Of a stretch of 64,000 nt of DNA, positions 49,303-58,409 are shown in pieces. Each line of letters starts with the position of its first letter. Position 1 is the first letter of the stretch. The translations under genes and the position numbers were made by a program. Under the pieces are notes generated by a model. It was not told the origin of the DNA. It worked only from the letters and a program-made list of their open reading frames with translations, and searched no databases. Origin of the DNA: Arthrobacter sp. AQ5-06 (GTDB lineage: Bacteria > Actinomycetota > Actinomycetes > Actinomycetales > Micrococcaceae); NCBI RefSeq assembly GCF_003287955.1, contig NZ_QMKP01000002.1:284932-348931 (forward strand), read 5' to 3'.

Positions 49303-51705
49303 TCAGCTCGCGTCTGCGCCGACTGAAGCGCCGGCGGCGCCGGCGAGCCGGAGCCAGGTGTCCACCACGGTGTCCGGGTTCAAGGAGACCGAATCGATGC
49401 CTTCCTCGACCAGCCACTCGGCGAAGTCCGCGTGGTCGCTGGGACCCTGGCCGCAGATGCCGACATACTTGCCGCGCTCCTTGCAGGCCTTGATGGCCAT
49501 GCTCAGGAGCTTCTTGACGGCAGGGTCGCGTTCGTCGAAGCCGCCCGAGACAATCGCGGAATCCCGGTCCAGGCCCAGGGCCAGCTGGGTCATGTCATTG
49601 GAGCCGATGGAGAAGCCGTCGAAGTAGTCCAGGAATTCGTCCGCCAGCAGCGCGTTGGACGGAATCTCACACATCATGATCACCTCGAGGCCGTTCTCGC
49701 CACGGACGAGGCCGTTCTCCGCCAGCAGTTCGATGACGCCTCGGGCCTCATCCAGGGTCCGCACGAACGGGATCATCAGCTTGACGTTGGTCAGCCCCAT
49801 CTCGTTGCGGACGAAGGACAGGGCCTCGCACTCAAGGTCGAAGCAGTCCCGGAAGGACGGCTCCAGGTACCGGGAGGCGCCGCGGAAGCCGAGCATCGGG
49901 TTCTCTTCGTGCGGCTCGTAGGCCGGTCCGCCGATGAGGTTCGCGTACTCGTTGGACTTGAAGTCGGACATGCGCACAATCACCGGCTCCGGCGCGAAGG
50001 CCGCCGCGATGGTGGACACCCCTTCGGCCAGGCGCTTGATGTAGTAATCCCGCGGGCTGTCGTACGCGGCAATCCGTTCCCGGATTTCCGCGGCCACGTC
50101 CGCCGGCTGACTGTCCAGGTTAAGGAGCGCCTTGGGGTGGATGCCGATCTGGCGGTTGATGATGAATTCCAGCCGGGCCAGGCCCACGCCGTGGTTGGGC
50201 AGCTGCGCGAAGGTGAACGCCTGCTCCGGGGTACCCACGTTCATCATGACCTTGACCGGGGCCTCCGGCAGCTCGGTGATCGCGGTTTCCTCGACGCTGA
50301 AGTCCAGGAGCCCTTCGTAGATAGTGCCGGTCTCACCGTCGGCGCAGGAGACGGTCACCTCGAGGCCGTCGGTGAGGGAATCCGTAGCACTTCCGGTGCC
50401 GACGACGGCGGGAATCCCCAGTTCCCGGGCGATGATGGCCGCGTGGCAGGTGCGTCCGCCGCGGTTGGTGACGATGGCGGAGGCACGCTTCATGATCGGT
50501 TCCCAGTCCGGGTCGGTCATGTCGGCAACGAGGACATCGCCGGTCTTGAAGGCGGCCATCTGGTCGATCGCGGTGAGGATGCGGACGCTGCCGGCACCGA
50601 TGCGCTGGCCGATGGCGCGGCCTTCGGCCAATACCCGGCCGGTCGCGTTGAGGCGGAAACGGCTCAGGCTGCCGGCGGCCCGGCGGGACTGCACGGTCTC
50701 CGGGCGTGCCTGCAGGATGTACAGGCCGCCGTCGATCCCGTCCTTGCCCCATTCGATGTCCATGGGGCGGCCGTAGTGGTTCTCGATGGCAACGGCGTGC
50801 CGGGCGAGCTGCTCGACGTCGTCGTCGCTGAGGCTGAAGCGGTTCCGCAGCGAGGCCTCCACCGGCACGAAGTCGATGGTGCGGCCGATCTCGCGGCTCT
50901 CCGTGTAGGTCATCTGGATGGCCTTCTCGCCCAGTCCCCGCTTGAGGATGGCGGGGCGGCCGGCCTGCAGCGCGGGCTTGTAGACGTAGAACTCATCCGG
51001 GTTCACGGCGCCCTGGACCACGGCCTCGCCCAGTCCGTAGGAGGACGTGACGAACACGGCGTCCTGGAACCCGGACTCGGTGTCCATGGTGAACATAACG
51101 CCGGAGGCCCCGACGTCGGAGCGCACCATCCGCTGGATGCCCGCCGAGAGTGCCACCTCGGCGTGTTCGAACTTATGGTGCACGCGGTAGGCGATGGCAC
51201 GGTCGTTGTAGAGGGACGCGAACACATCCTTGATGGCGATCAGGATGTTCTCGATGCCGCGGACGTTCAGGAAGGTTTCCTGCTGCCCGGCGAAGGAGGC
51301 ATCCGGGAGGTCTTCCGCCGTTGCGCTGGAGCGGACGGCCCAGGAGAGGTCCTCGGATCCCCCGTGCTTGTCCACCAGCTGCTGGTAGGAGTTCCGGATC
51401 TGCGCCTCGAAGTCCGGCAGGAAGGGCGTCTGGCGCATCAGCGCCCGGATCTCCTTGCCCGCTGCTGCCAGGGCCGTGACGTCATCGGTGTCCAGGCCCA
51501 CCAGCCGTTCCACGATCTTCTGGTCCAGGCCCGAGTCAGCCAGGAAGCTGCGGTAGGCGTCGGCTGTTGTGGCGAAGCCGTCCGGAACCTGGACGCCGGC
51601 AGAGGTCAGGTTCTGCACCATCTCACCGAGGGAGGCGTTCTTTCCGCCTACCCGGTCCAGGTCCTTGAGTCCGAGTTCTGAGAACCACAGGATGTCTGTC
51701 GTCAT
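49303..51705 (-). CDS. ppsA: Phosphoenolpyruvate synthase
   Basis: An 800-residue PEP synthase (pyruvate, water dikinase): pyruvate + ATP + H2O to PEP + AMP + Pi, for gluconeogenesis. N-terminal ATP-grasp part: [20 protein letters not shown] and [17 protein letters not shown]; swivelling His domain: [20 protein letters not shown] with the phospho-His; C-terminal PEP/pyruvate barrel: [16 protein letters not shown] and [20 protein letters not shown] with the catalytic Cys. ATG 51705 follows AGGAGC. The longer upstream frame has no ribosome site. The PpsR regulator gene is directly upstream on the same strand. Confidence 0.96.
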   Translation of the reverse strand: MTTDILWFSELGLKDLDRVGGKNASLGEMVQNLTSAGVQVPDGFATTADAYRSFLADSGLDQKIVERLVGLDTDDVTALAAAGKEIRALMRQTPFLPDFEAQIRNSYQQLVDKHGGSEDLSWAVRSSATAEDLPDASFAGQQETFLNVRGIENILIAIKDVFASLYNDRAIAYRVHHKFEHAEVALSAGIQRMVRSDVGASGVMFTMDTESGFQDAVFVTSSYGLGEAVVQGAVNPDEFYVYKPALQAGRPAILKRGLGEKAIQMTYTESREIGRTIDFVPVEASLRNRFSLSDDDVEQLARHAVAIENHYGRPMDIEWGKDGIDGGLYILQARPETVQSRRAAGSLSRFRLNATGRVLAEGRAIGQRIGAGSVRILTAIDQMAAFKTGDVLVADMTDPDWEPIMKRASAIVTNRGGRTCHAAIIARELGIPAVVGTGSATDSLTDGLEVTVSCADGETGTIYEGLLDFSVEETAITELPEAPVKVMMNVGTPEQAFTFAQLPNHGVGLARLEFIINRQIGIHPKALLNLDSQPADVAAEIRERIAAYDSPRDYYIKRLAEGVSTIAAAFAPEPVIVRMSDFKSNEYANLIGGPAYEPHEENPMLGFRGASRYLEPSFRDCFDLECEALSFVRNEMGLTNVKLMIPFVRTLDEARGVIELLAENGLVRGENGLEVIMMCEIPSNALLADEFLDYFDGFSIGSNDMTQLALGLDRDSAIVSGGFDERDPAVKKLLSMAIKACKERGKYVGICGQGPSDHADFAEWLVEEGIDSVSLNPDTVVDTWLRLAGAAGASVGADAS

Positions 51706-51857
51706 AATTGCTGCTCCTATGCAGATGATGGCATGCGTTGGCGCCGCCCCGCTCGCGGCCTTGGCCGGTTGGTGGGCGCGAATCCTGTCTACACTGACAG
51801 GTCCGGAGCGCTCTTTCCAACATGATGTGCGCCACACGGGGATTGTGAAAATTTTCC

Positions 51858-52676
51858 CTAATGTTTGAGGTTCATGCGCTGCAGGATGGTGGCGGCCATT
51901 TCCTCCACGGACACCGTGGCCGAATTCAAGTACGGGATCCGGTGGGAGACGTACAACTGCTCGGCGCTGCGCAGTTCGAAGCCGCACTGCCGCAGCGACG
52001 CGTAGGGTGAGCCACGGCGCCGTTCGGTGCGGATCTGGCTCAGCCGCAGGGGGTTGGAGGAAAGCCCGAAACACTTCTCAACAAAGGGCCGCAGCGGCTT
52101 GGGCAGCCCTTCCCGTTGAAAGTCCTCGTCCACCAGCGGGAAGTTCGCGGCGAAGATGCCGTGTTGGAGCGCCAGGTACATGGTGGTGGGCGTTTTTCCG
52201 CAGCGGGACGGTGCCACCAGGATGACCTGCGCCTTTTCCAGCGCCCGCAGGCTCTGGCCGTCGTCGTGCTCCATGGCGTACTCGACGGCGGCCATCCGGG
52301 ATTGATACCGTTCCGCGTTGCCCAGGCCGTGGGCCCTGCCGGGTTCAGCGCTTGCCGGGGAGCCGAGGGCTTGCTCCAGCTGTCCCACATGCATCCCGAT
52401 AAGATCCACGATGATTCCCTGGCACCTTGCAATGGCCTGTCTGATGTCGATGCTGACGGCTGTGGAAAAGACGATCGGCTGCGGACCGGTGGCGACCAGT
52501 TTGTCGATGGTGCCCACCACGGTTCTGGCCTGCTCGACGGTGGTAATGAACGGGACCGTGATGCGGTCAAAGTTGTTCGCGGGGAACTGCGTCAACAAGG
52601 TATTGCCGAGCGTTTCCGCGGTGATGCCGGTGCTGTCCGAAAGGAAGTAGACAGGCCGAATCTCGTCATTGGTCAT
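51858..52676 (-). CDS. ppsR: PEP synthase regulatory protein (PpsR, DUF299)
   Basis: A 272-residue bifunctional kinase/pyrophosphorylase that inactivates and reactivates PEP synthase using ADP or phosphate. Family features are the N-terminal [20 protein letters not shown] and the nucleotide loop [20 protein letters not shown], and [23 protein letters not shown] 52676 has GGAG nine bases upstream; ATG 52691 is less well placed. The pairing with ppsA (153 bp downstream) is the typical arrangement. Confidence 0.95.
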   Translation of the reverse strand: MTNDEIRPVYFLSDSTGITAETLGNTLLTQFPANNFDRITVPFITTVEQARTVVGTIDKLVATGPQPIVFSTAVSIDIRQAIARCQGIIVDLIGMHVGQLEQALGSPASAEPGRAHGLGNAERYQSRMAAVEYAMEHDDGQSLRALEKAQVILVAPSRCGKTPTTMYLALQHGIFAANFPLVDEDFQREGLPKPLRPFVEKCFGLSSNPLRLSQIRTERRRGSPYASLRQCGFELRSAEQLYVSHRIPYLNSATVSVEEMAATILQRMNLKH

Positions 52677-52699
52677 GAACGCATTCTCCACCGGGTAGC

Positions 52700-52894
52700 C
52701 GGCACGGAAAAATCACCCTGCAGAAACACCCCTTCGACCACATCGAGGCGTGGCACAACGGCAAGCTTTTCCCCAAAGGCCGGGTGACCGACGTCGTGCG
52801 TTCACTGGACCTGATCTGGATCCTGGACGCGAGGACCGGCACGCGGAAGCTGCTGGACCCGGATGCCCTGGAGATCATCCGGGTGCGGGGCTAA
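52700..52894 (+). pseudogene. 3' remnant of an unidentified gene
   Basis: 65 codons in frame reading ITLQKHPFDHIEAWHNGKLF, then TDVVRSLDLIWILDARTGTR and ALEIIRVRG, stopping at TAA 52892. The stretch is protein-like but has no start codon; an in-frame stop lies at its left, near the ppsR start. It looks like the end of a longer gene whose 5' part is gone. No family recognised. Confidence 0.5.
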
Positions 52895-52911
52895 CGTGAC
52901 CAGCTTCCAGT

Positions 52912-53037
52912 GCTTCGCCCCTGCTGAATGTCACGCACCATGAACTGGTGGTCCTCGACGGCCCGCACTACCTGCAGTGGAACCAGTCCAAGGAGATTGC
53001 GAGAGGGATTGATGAGTTCCTGGGCAGGCCCCGATGA
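52912..53037 (+). pseudogene. C-terminal remnant of an alpha/beta-hydrolase
   Basis: 41 codons reading ASPLLNVTHHELVVLDGPHY then LQWNQSKEIARGIDEFLGRP, ending TGA at 53035. The GPHYLQWNQSKEIA stretch is the catalytic-His loop and last helix of an alpha/beta-hydrolase. Everything before it is missing, so this is a relic. It adjoins the preceding remnant, making a small gene graveyard between ppsR and the GAF-ANTAR gene. Confidence 0.6.
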
Positions 53038-53067
53038 CAGACCAACGGTTCTGCGCTGATGGCACGC

Positions 53068-53096
53068 TTGTGGGCACTCTGCGTTAGGCCTAGATT
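53068..53096 (+). promoter_or_regulatory. Leaderless promoter of the first GAF-ANTAR gene
   Basis: TTGTGG (53068-53073) and TAGATT (53091-53096) are separated by 17 bp; the ATG at 53102 lies five bases after the -10, so transcription should begin at or next to it. Confidence 0.5.
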
Positions 53097-53101
53097 TGGG
53101 C

Positions 53102-53836
53102 ATGACCAATTCGTCCGAACATGAGCTGCTCCTTGAGCTGCAGGACCTGATTATCGGCACTGGATCGGTGGCTGACTTCCTGGGCGGGTTCTCCATCATC
53201 GCCGCGGCCGCACTGAGCCGCTCCACTGGCGCAGCGGTGGAATGCGGAGTCACGCTCAAGCGCGTCAGGAAAACCGCAACGGTCGGCGGGAGCACTGAGC
53301 GCGCCATCCACTTGGACCGCATCGAACACGATGTGGGCGACGGGCCCTGCATCGCAGCGTTGCGTACGGCGACCCCCGTCCTGCTGGCCGACGTCCGCAC
53401 TGACCCGCGCTGGCCTGCCTTCCAGGAACGGCTGATCGAGGAGGGCATCCACAGCGTCCTCGGCGTCCCCCTTGAACTCGGCGAAAACGCGGCGGCAGTC
53501 CTGAACTTCTTCGCGCCGGCCACTGGCGTATTCACAGAGGAAACCATCACTGAGGCAGCCAGCTTCGCCGACGTCGCCGGCAGTGCCGTCCGCCTGGCCG
53601 TCAGGGTGGGAACAGCCGAGAGCGCCGCGGATGACCTCAGCGCGGCGATGATGAGCCGCACAGCCATCAACCTTGCCGGCGGGATCATCATGGCCCAGAA
53701 CCGTTGCAGCCAGGCCGAGGCGATGTCCATCCTGATGAACGTCTCCAGCCACCGGAACCAGAAACTCCGGGACGTGGCCGACGAGATCGTCCGGAAGGTC
53801 TCAGGCGAGGAAGCCAGCACCTACTTCGACAAGTAG
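53102..53836 (+). CDS. GAF-ANTAR domain regulator
   Basis: A 244-residue cytosolic regulator with an N-terminal GAF sensor domain (GDGPCIAALRTATPVLLADV and RWPAFQERLIEEGIHSVLGV) and a C-terminal ANTAR RNA-binding domain (MMSRTAINLAGGIIMAQNRC, then SQAEAMSILMNVSSHRNQKL). ANTAR proteins act by transcription antitermination on paired hairpins. The start is likely ATG 53102; the TTG at 53096 belongs to the -10. It shares domain order with the gene at 54346. Its 3' end overlaps the RelE remnant on the opposite strand. Confidence 0.9.
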   Translation: MTNSSEHELLLELQDLIIGTGSVADFLGGFSIIAAAALSRSTGAAVECGVTLKRVRKTATVGGSTERAIHLDRIEHDVGDGPCIAALRTATPVLLADVRTDPRWPAFQERLIEEGIHSVLGVPLELGENAAAVLNFFAPATGVFTEETITEAASFADVAGSAVRLAVRVGTAESAADDLSAAMMSRTAINLAGGIIMAQNRCSQAEAMSILMNVSSHRNQKLRDVADEIVRKVSGEEASTYFDK

Positions 53837-53925
53837 TGCTCGGTTAGTGTTGTACCCGCCATCCAGGCAGGCGTCACGATCTCCTTGGCTGCTCCTGCGG
53901 TGAATTCGACCGCGTAGGCCGCCAC
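53821..53925 (-). pseudogene. Truncated RelE-family toxin remnant
   Basis: Directly after the Phd antitoxin stop, with a two-base gap, GTG 53925 opens MAAYAVEFTAGAAKEI, the beginning of a RelE/ParE toxin, then diverges (VTPAWMAGTTLTEHY) and stops at 53821. Only about 16 toxin codons survive, and the frame runs into the antisense of the GAF-ANTAR gene. The toxin is therefore inactive. Confidence 0.6.
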
Positions 53926-53927
53926 GC

Positions 53928-54185
53928 CTAGAGTTCGGCCTGAAGCTCAGCCAGGCTCACTCGACGGCCGTCGTCCTCGGCTTTGGCAGCTCGGAACTCG
54001 GCGAGATCCACGGCGTCCTCCAACTCCTCCAGGCGCGCGAAGTCCTCAACGCCGATCAGGAAAGCCACAGGCTTACCGTGGCGGGTAATCTGCACGCGCT
54101 CATGCCCGTAGTTCGCCCTATTGACGACGTCGGGCAGGTGCTCGCGCAAAGCTCCCACGGTGACGGAGCTGCGTTCGGTTTCCAT
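53928..54185 (-). CDS. Phd/YefM-family antitoxin (orphan)
   Basis: An 85-residue Phd/YefM antitoxin. The DNA-binding N-terminus reads SSVTVGALREHLPDVVNRAN, followed by YGHERVQITRHGKPVAFLIG and a long acidic C-terminal toxin-neutralising helix (DLAEFRAAKAEDDGRRVSLA). ATG 54185 (METERSS) is preferred to GTG 54191. Its cognate RelE toxin directly downstream is truncated, so the antitoxin may remain only as an autorepressor or as a neutraliser of a related toxin. Confidence 0.9.
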   Translation of the reverse strand: METERSSVTVGALREHLPDVVNRANYGHERVQITRHGKPVAFLIGVEDFARLEELEDAVDLAEFRAAKAEDDGRRVSLAELQAEL

Positions 54186-54345
54186 AGTCACAGTCTAGTG
54201 CCTGTTTTGTACAGAAATTTAAAAACGTACGAAACGCAAGGAACTTGAAAATTCTGGGAGCCTGCAAAAGCGAGTACTCACTACTCGGGTGCCAGCCGGT
54301 TGGGGCTTTTACGATGAGGGCGTACCGACACATGAGGACTGGGGC

Positions 54346-55086
54346 ATGATGATCGATCAACAGGTGGACTGGCGCGCCTCAGGCGTCCTGCTGGATATCC
54401 GCGGACACTCGGAAGCGGCATCGGCGTGTGCCTTGGCCCGGATCGCGGCGTCCGCCGTGAGAGACATTGCCGGCTCCCCCGTGGAGAGCACAGTAACGCT
54501 CGTGCGGCCGGACGGGAATCCCTTCACAGCGGCCACCACCGACGGCGCCGGCGGCCTTTCCCGCTGGGACCAGCTCGCCGGACGGGGCCCCACGTCAAGG
54601 GCACTGGGCGGCCGCCTGACCATCTTTCTCAACGTCCACGGCCTGGACACGCGCTGGCAGGAATACCCGGCCAGTCTCAGGGCCGCCGGGTTCCGATCAA
54701 CCGTCGCCGTGCCGTTGAAGCTGGAGCATGGCTACCGGGCCGCACTGACACTGTATTCGGCGGAAACTAACGTGTTCACCCCGGTTGTCGCCACCCAGGC
54801 ACTGGCTTTCTCCGAGGTGGCGGCCAAGAGCTTGGTCCTGGCACTGCAGGTCAGGGCCGGTCTGGCCCATTCCGCAGAGCTCCGCGCAGCCCTGGCCAGC
54901 CGCACCGCAATCAACACCGCCTGCGGCGTGATCATGGGCCAGAACCAGTGCTCCTACGAGGCAGCGTTCCAGATCCTCACCCTCGCTTCGAACCATCGGA
55001 ACCTGGCCATCCGCGACGTTGCCGAAGGGATGCTGCGCACCCTGCCCGGCGGCGTTCCGGCCACACACGTCCAGCAGCGCGCCTGA
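54346..55086 (+). CDS. GAF-ANTAR domain regulator (second)
   Basis: A 246-residue protein similar to the one at 53102: GAF domain with SRWDQLAGRGPTSRALG, YPASLRAAGFRSTVAVPLKL, and an ANTAR domain ASRTAINTACGVIMGQNQCS with AFQILTLASNHRNLAIRDVA. It starts at ATG 54346 (or 54349) behind GAGGACTGGGG. It is probably an RNA-binding antiterminator; signal unknown. Copy 4 of the palindromic repeat follows it. Confidence 0.88.
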   Translation: MMIDQQVDWRASGVLLDIRGHSEAASACALARIAASAVRDIAGSPVESTVTLVRPDGNPFTAATTDGAGGLSRWDQLAGRGPTSRALGGRLTIFLNVHGLDTRWQEYPASLRAAGFRSTVAVPLKLEHGYRAALTLYSAETNVFTPVVATQALAFSEVAAKSLVLALQVRAGLAHSAELRAALASRTAINTACGVIMGQNQCSYEAAFQILTLASNHRNLAIRDVAEGMLRTLPGGVPATHVQQRA

Positions 55087-55149
55087 GCCGGCTCCCGCCG
55101 TCGAGCCCTACCTTGCCTCCGAACGGTGGCGCCCCACCACACTCCCCCG

Positions 55150-55213
55150 AATGTAGGTCGCAGTAGATGTCGTTATGAGGGCTCATAACGACATCTACTG
55201 CGACTCAGTTGGG
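55150..55213. repeat. Palindromic intergenic repeat, copy 4
   Basis: Arms 55157-55179 and 55182-55204 are exactly complementary over 23 bp (GTCGCAGTAGATGTCGTTAT.. / ..ATAACGACATCTACTGCGAC), flanked by ATGTAG and CAGTTGGG as in the other copies. It separates convergent genes. The bases differ from copies 1 and 2 by compensating pairs, so pairing is conserved. Confidence 0.85.
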
Positions 55214-55231
55214 TGGGGACGCGCAATACGG

Positions 55232-56086
55232 TCAGCGCAGAACGACTGTCCGCCCGCCGTCGAGCATTACCCGGCCTTCACAGTGCCACCTGACCGCGTT
55301 GCTCAGGGCCTTGCACTCGGCGTCGCGGCCCACGCGCACGAGGTCATCCGCGGTGTAGGTATGGTCCACGTCGATGACCTGCTGGGAGATGATCGGTCCC
55401 TCGTCCAGCTCCGCGTTGACGTAGTGCGCCGTCGCACCCACCGTTTTCACGCCGCGGTCATAGGCCTGGTGGTACGGCTTGGCGCCCTTGAAGCTGGGCA
55501 GGAACGAGTGATGGATGTTGATGGTCCGGCCCGTCAGCTGGGCCGACAGCTCATCGCTGAGGACCTGCATGTAGCGGGCCAGGACCACCAGTTCCACATC
55601 GAACTCATCCACGAGCTCCAGCAGGCGCGCTTCCTGCACCGGCTTGGTCTCCTGGGTGACCGGGAGGTGGAAGAACGGGATGTCGTGCCACTTGACCAGC
55701 TCTTCGTGATCCGTGTGGTTGGAGACCACGGCCACTATTTCCACCGGCAGATCGCCCGTGCGGGCCCGGAACAGCAGGTCGTTGAGGCAGTGCCCGAACC
55801 TGGACACCATCACCAGGACCCGGCGCTTGCGGCCGTGCGGCTCCAGCTGCCAGTTCATGGCCCACTCAGCGGCCAAGGGCTCGAAGTCCCGGCGGAGATC
55901 TTCAGTGCTGAAGGCCGTCTTCCCGGCTGCGAAATGCACCCGCATAAAGAACTGCTGGGCCTGGCGGTCACCGAAGTGCTTGGTGTCGATGATGTCGCAG
56001 TCATGATCCAGCAGGTACCCGGTGATCGCGTGAACGATGCCCGGGGACTCCGCGCAGTTGACCGTCAGAACGTGTTCCGAGTCCAC
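55232..56086 (-). CDS. purU: Formyltetrahydrofolate deformylase
   Basis: A 284-residue enzyme hydrolysing 10-formyl-THF to THF and formate, balancing one-carbon units. An N-terminal ACT domain (HVLTVNCAESPGIVHAITGY) precedes the formyltransferase-type domain: RVLVMVSRFGHCLNDLLFRA, INIHHSFLPSFKGAKPYHQA and AHYVNAELDEGPIISQQVID with the catalytic Asn/His/Asp. It starts at GTG 56086, adjacent to the transporter stop, and ends a long minus-strand one-carbon cluster. Confidence 0.96.
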   Translation of the reverse strand: MDSEHVLTVNCAESPGIVHAITGYLLDHDCDIIDTKHFGDRQAQQFFMRVHFAAGKTAFSTEDLRRDFEPLAAEWAMNWQLEPHGRKRRVLVMVSRFGHCLNDLLFRARTGDLPVEIVAVVSNHTDHEELVKWHDIPFFHLPVTQETKPVQEARLLELVDEFDVELVVLARYMQVLSDELSAQLTGRTINIHHSFLPSFKGAKPYHQAYDRGVKTVGATAHYVNAELDEGPIISQQVIDVDHTYTADDLVRVGRDAECKALSNAVRWHCEGRVMLDGGRTVVLR

Positions 56087-57565
56087 TTAACTCTCCCGCG
56101 ATGCCTTCGCACCGGCCAGCGCCTTCTCGTCGGCCACGACCTTTTCGCCGGCCAGGTCCTTCTGGAACTCCGCGTAGCGGGCCAGGTGGGACGGACGCTT
56201 GCGCAGGATCACCCAGGCGACGCCCAGCAGGATGAACCAGATGGGGGTGACCAGCAGAGCCAACAGCGTGTCCGGCTGCGTGGTCAGTGCCCACAGGACG
56301 AAGGCGAAGAACGCGAAGACCACCCAGACCATGGGGACGCCGCCGGGCATCTTGAACTTGGACGTGTCGTGCAGGTGCGGACGGCGTGACCGGAACTTCA
56401 GGTAGCTGGCCAGGATGATGGACCAGACAAAGACGAAGCAGACGGCGGAAACGGTGGTGACCATGTCGAAGGCCTTGCCGATGTCCTTGCCCGCGTACAT
56501 GAGGACGACGCCGGAGAGCAGCAGGACGCAGGAGAGGAACAGGGCGTTCTGCGGTACCTTACGGCGGGACAGCTTGCTGAACGCGGTGGGGGCGTCGCCC
56601 TCCTGGGCCAGGCCGTAGACCATGCGGGAGGTGGAGTAGATCCCGGAGTTGGCCGAGGACATGGCCGAGCTGAGCACCACGAGGTTCACGATGGTGGCCG
56701 CGGCGCCAAGACCGGCGAGGGAGAACATGGCGATGAACGGGCTGTGGCCGGCCTGGAACTGGGTCCAGGGGGTCACGGACATAAGAATGATGAGGGCGCC
56801 TACGTAGAAGAGCAGGACGCGGATGGGGATGGAGTTGATGGCCTTGGGGAGGTTCTTCTCCGGGTCCTTGGCTTCGGCTGCGGTGGTACCTACGAGTTCA
56901 ATGCCAACGAAAGCGAATACGGCGATCTGGAAGCCTGCAACAAAGCCCATGAATTCGTTCGGGAACAGCCCGCCGTGGCTCCACAGGTTCGTGAAGGTGG
57001 CAGGGCCGGCGTCGGACTGGAAGCCACTGAAGATCATGAACAGACCCACAATGATCAGCGCCGCGATGGCGATGATCTTGATCAGCGCGAACCAGAACTC
57101 GGTCTCACCGAACGCCCGCACCGTGGCGAGGTTCAGGACCAGAAGGATGATCACTGTGGCGATGCCCGGGATCCACAGTGGCACGCCCGGCCAGAGTTCC
57201 TCGGAGTAGGCGGCGATGGCGATGACGTCCGCGATGCCGGTGATCACCCAGCAGAACCAGTAGGTCCAGCCCGTGAAAAAGCCGGCCCAGGGGCCCAGCA
57301 GGTCAGCGGCGAAGTCGCTGAAGGACTTGTAGTTCAGGTTGGACAAAAGCAGTTCGCCCATGGCCCGCATGACGAAGAACAGCATGAAGCCGATGATCAT
57401 GTAGACGAATATGACGGACGGGCCGGCGGCCGAGATGGTTTTGCCGGAGCCCATGAACAGGCCCGTGCCGATGGCGCCGCCAATGGCGATCAGCTGGATG
57501 TGCCTGTTGCTGAGCTGCCGCTCCAAGTGGGGCGTGCCCGGGGTAGTGACGGTTTTAGTGCTCAC
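56087..57565 (-). CDS. cycA: D-serine/D-alanine/glycine-type amino acid permease
   Basis: A 492-residue APC-superfamily transporter with about 12 helices. The N-terminal segment LERQLSNRHIQLIAIGGAIG TGLFMGSG and GELLLSNLNYKSFSDFAADL closely match the CycA subgroup that imports glycine, D-alanine and D-serine. Its place inside a glycine cleavage/serine deaminase cluster supports glycine or serine uptake. It overlaps the MTHFR-like gene by 11 bases. Confidence 0.9.
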   Translation of the reverse strand: MSTKTVTTPGTPHLERQLSNRHIQLIAIGGAIGTGLFMGSGKTISAAGPSVIFVYMIIGFMLFFVMRAMGELLLSNLNYKSFSDFAADLLGPWAGFFTGWTYWFCWVITGIADVIAIAAYSEELWPGVPLWIPGIATVIILLVLNLATVRAFGETEFWFALIKIIAIAALIIVGLFMIFSGFQSDAGPATFTNLWSHGGLFPNEFMGFVAGFQIAVFAFVGIELVGTTAAEAKDPEKNLPKAINSIPIRVLLFYVGALIILMSVTPWTQFQAGHSPFIAMFSLAGLGAAATIVNLVVLSSAMSSANSGIYSTSRMVYGLAQEGDAPTAFSKLSRRKVPQNALFLSCVLLLSGVVLMYAGKDIGKAFDMVTTVSAVCFVFVWSIILASYLKFRSRRPHLHDTSKFKMPGGVPMVWVVFAFFAFVLWALTTQPDTLLALLVTPIWFILLGVAWVILRKRPSHLARYAEFQKDLAGEKVVADEKALAGAKASRES

Positions 57566-58382
57566 GTGCTGCTCCTCGAATCAATGCTGGCTGGAGTGCC
57601 ATTGTGGAAGACGCGGCCGCTTCGTTGGAGACCGCATCGAGGTTGTTGAAGCTGTAAAGATGGATCCCTGCGATGCCGGGCTGGCTTTCGAGCCCGGCCA
57701 CCAGGGTGTGGGGTGAGTAGCGGTCGCCGCTGAGCAGCTTGCGCGCCAGCGTTCCTTTGCTGCTGAGGAACTTCAGGGAACTTCCGACGCCGATCTGCGT
57801 GGCCAGTGCCACCAGCCTGGTCCGCGGGACGGACCCCGCCACGCCCGCCCAGACGGGCAGGTCCACGCCTTCGCGGCGCAGGAGCGCCGTGTAGTCGAGG
57901 ATTTTGGGGGCGTCGAAGCACATCTGGGTGACAACGTGCGTGGCCAGGTGCTTCTTGTCCTGCAGGGCATCCAGCAGGTCCAGGGCGGCCACCGTCGGAT
58001 GGCCTTCCGGGTAGCCGGCCACGCCTGCGCGCATCCGGCCGCCGGTGTACTGGGCGATGTCCTCGAGCAGCGGGAGGGCTGAGTCGTACGGTCCGGCGGG
58101 CTGCTTCCGGTCGCCGCCGATCACAAACACCTCGACGATGCCGGCACCGTCACATTCGCGCATGATCCGGGTCAGTTCGGCCCGGTCTTGGATGCTGCGC
58201 GCCGCGAGGTGCGGGATGACGGTGTAGCCCAGGCCGCTAAGCTCCACCGAGGTGCGCATGGTCCGCTCGATGCCGTGGTGCGGCAGGCAGGTCATGGTGA
58301 GCGTGGTGGTCAGCGGAACCAGCGCCTGGACCTGGTCGACGATCCCGGTTGAGGGGATGATTTCGATTCTTGTAGGGAACAT
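57555..58382 (-). CDS. Methylenetetrahydrofolate reductase-like protein
   Basis: A 275-residue TIM-barrel protein of the MTHFR family: TMTCLPHHGIERTMRTSVEL, VIPHLAARSIQDRAELTRIM, FVIGGDRKQPAGPYDSALPL, THVVTQMCFDAPKILDYTAL, and PVWAGVAGSVPRTRLVALAT. The family reduces CH2-THF to CH3-THF, but this short, divergent type in glycine/one-carbon clusters may have a different donor or role. ATG 58382. It lies between lipA and cycA. Confidence 0.85.
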   Translation of the reverse strand: MFPTRIEIIPSTGIVDQVQALVPLTTTLTMTCLPHHGIERTMRTSVELSGLGYTVIPHLAARSIQDRAELTRIMRECDGAGIVEVFVIGGDRKQPAGPYDSALPLLEDIAQYTGGRMRAGVAGYPEGHPTVAALDLLDALQDKKHLATHVVTQMCFDAPKILDYTALLRREGVDLPVWAGVAGSVPRTRLVALATQIGVGSSLKFLSSKGTLARKLLSGDRYSPHTLVAGLESQPGIAGIHLYSFNNLDAVSNEAAASSTMALQPALIRGAAREH

Positions 58383-58409
58383 CTTCGGTCCTTTCCTGAT
58401 ATCGGGTGG

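Noticed and set aside
49432..51681. A 749-codon open frame antisense to ppsA
   Set aside because: Low-complexity, Gly/Asp/Val-rich translation with no domain pattern; it is the third-position GC artefact opposite a highly conserved gene.
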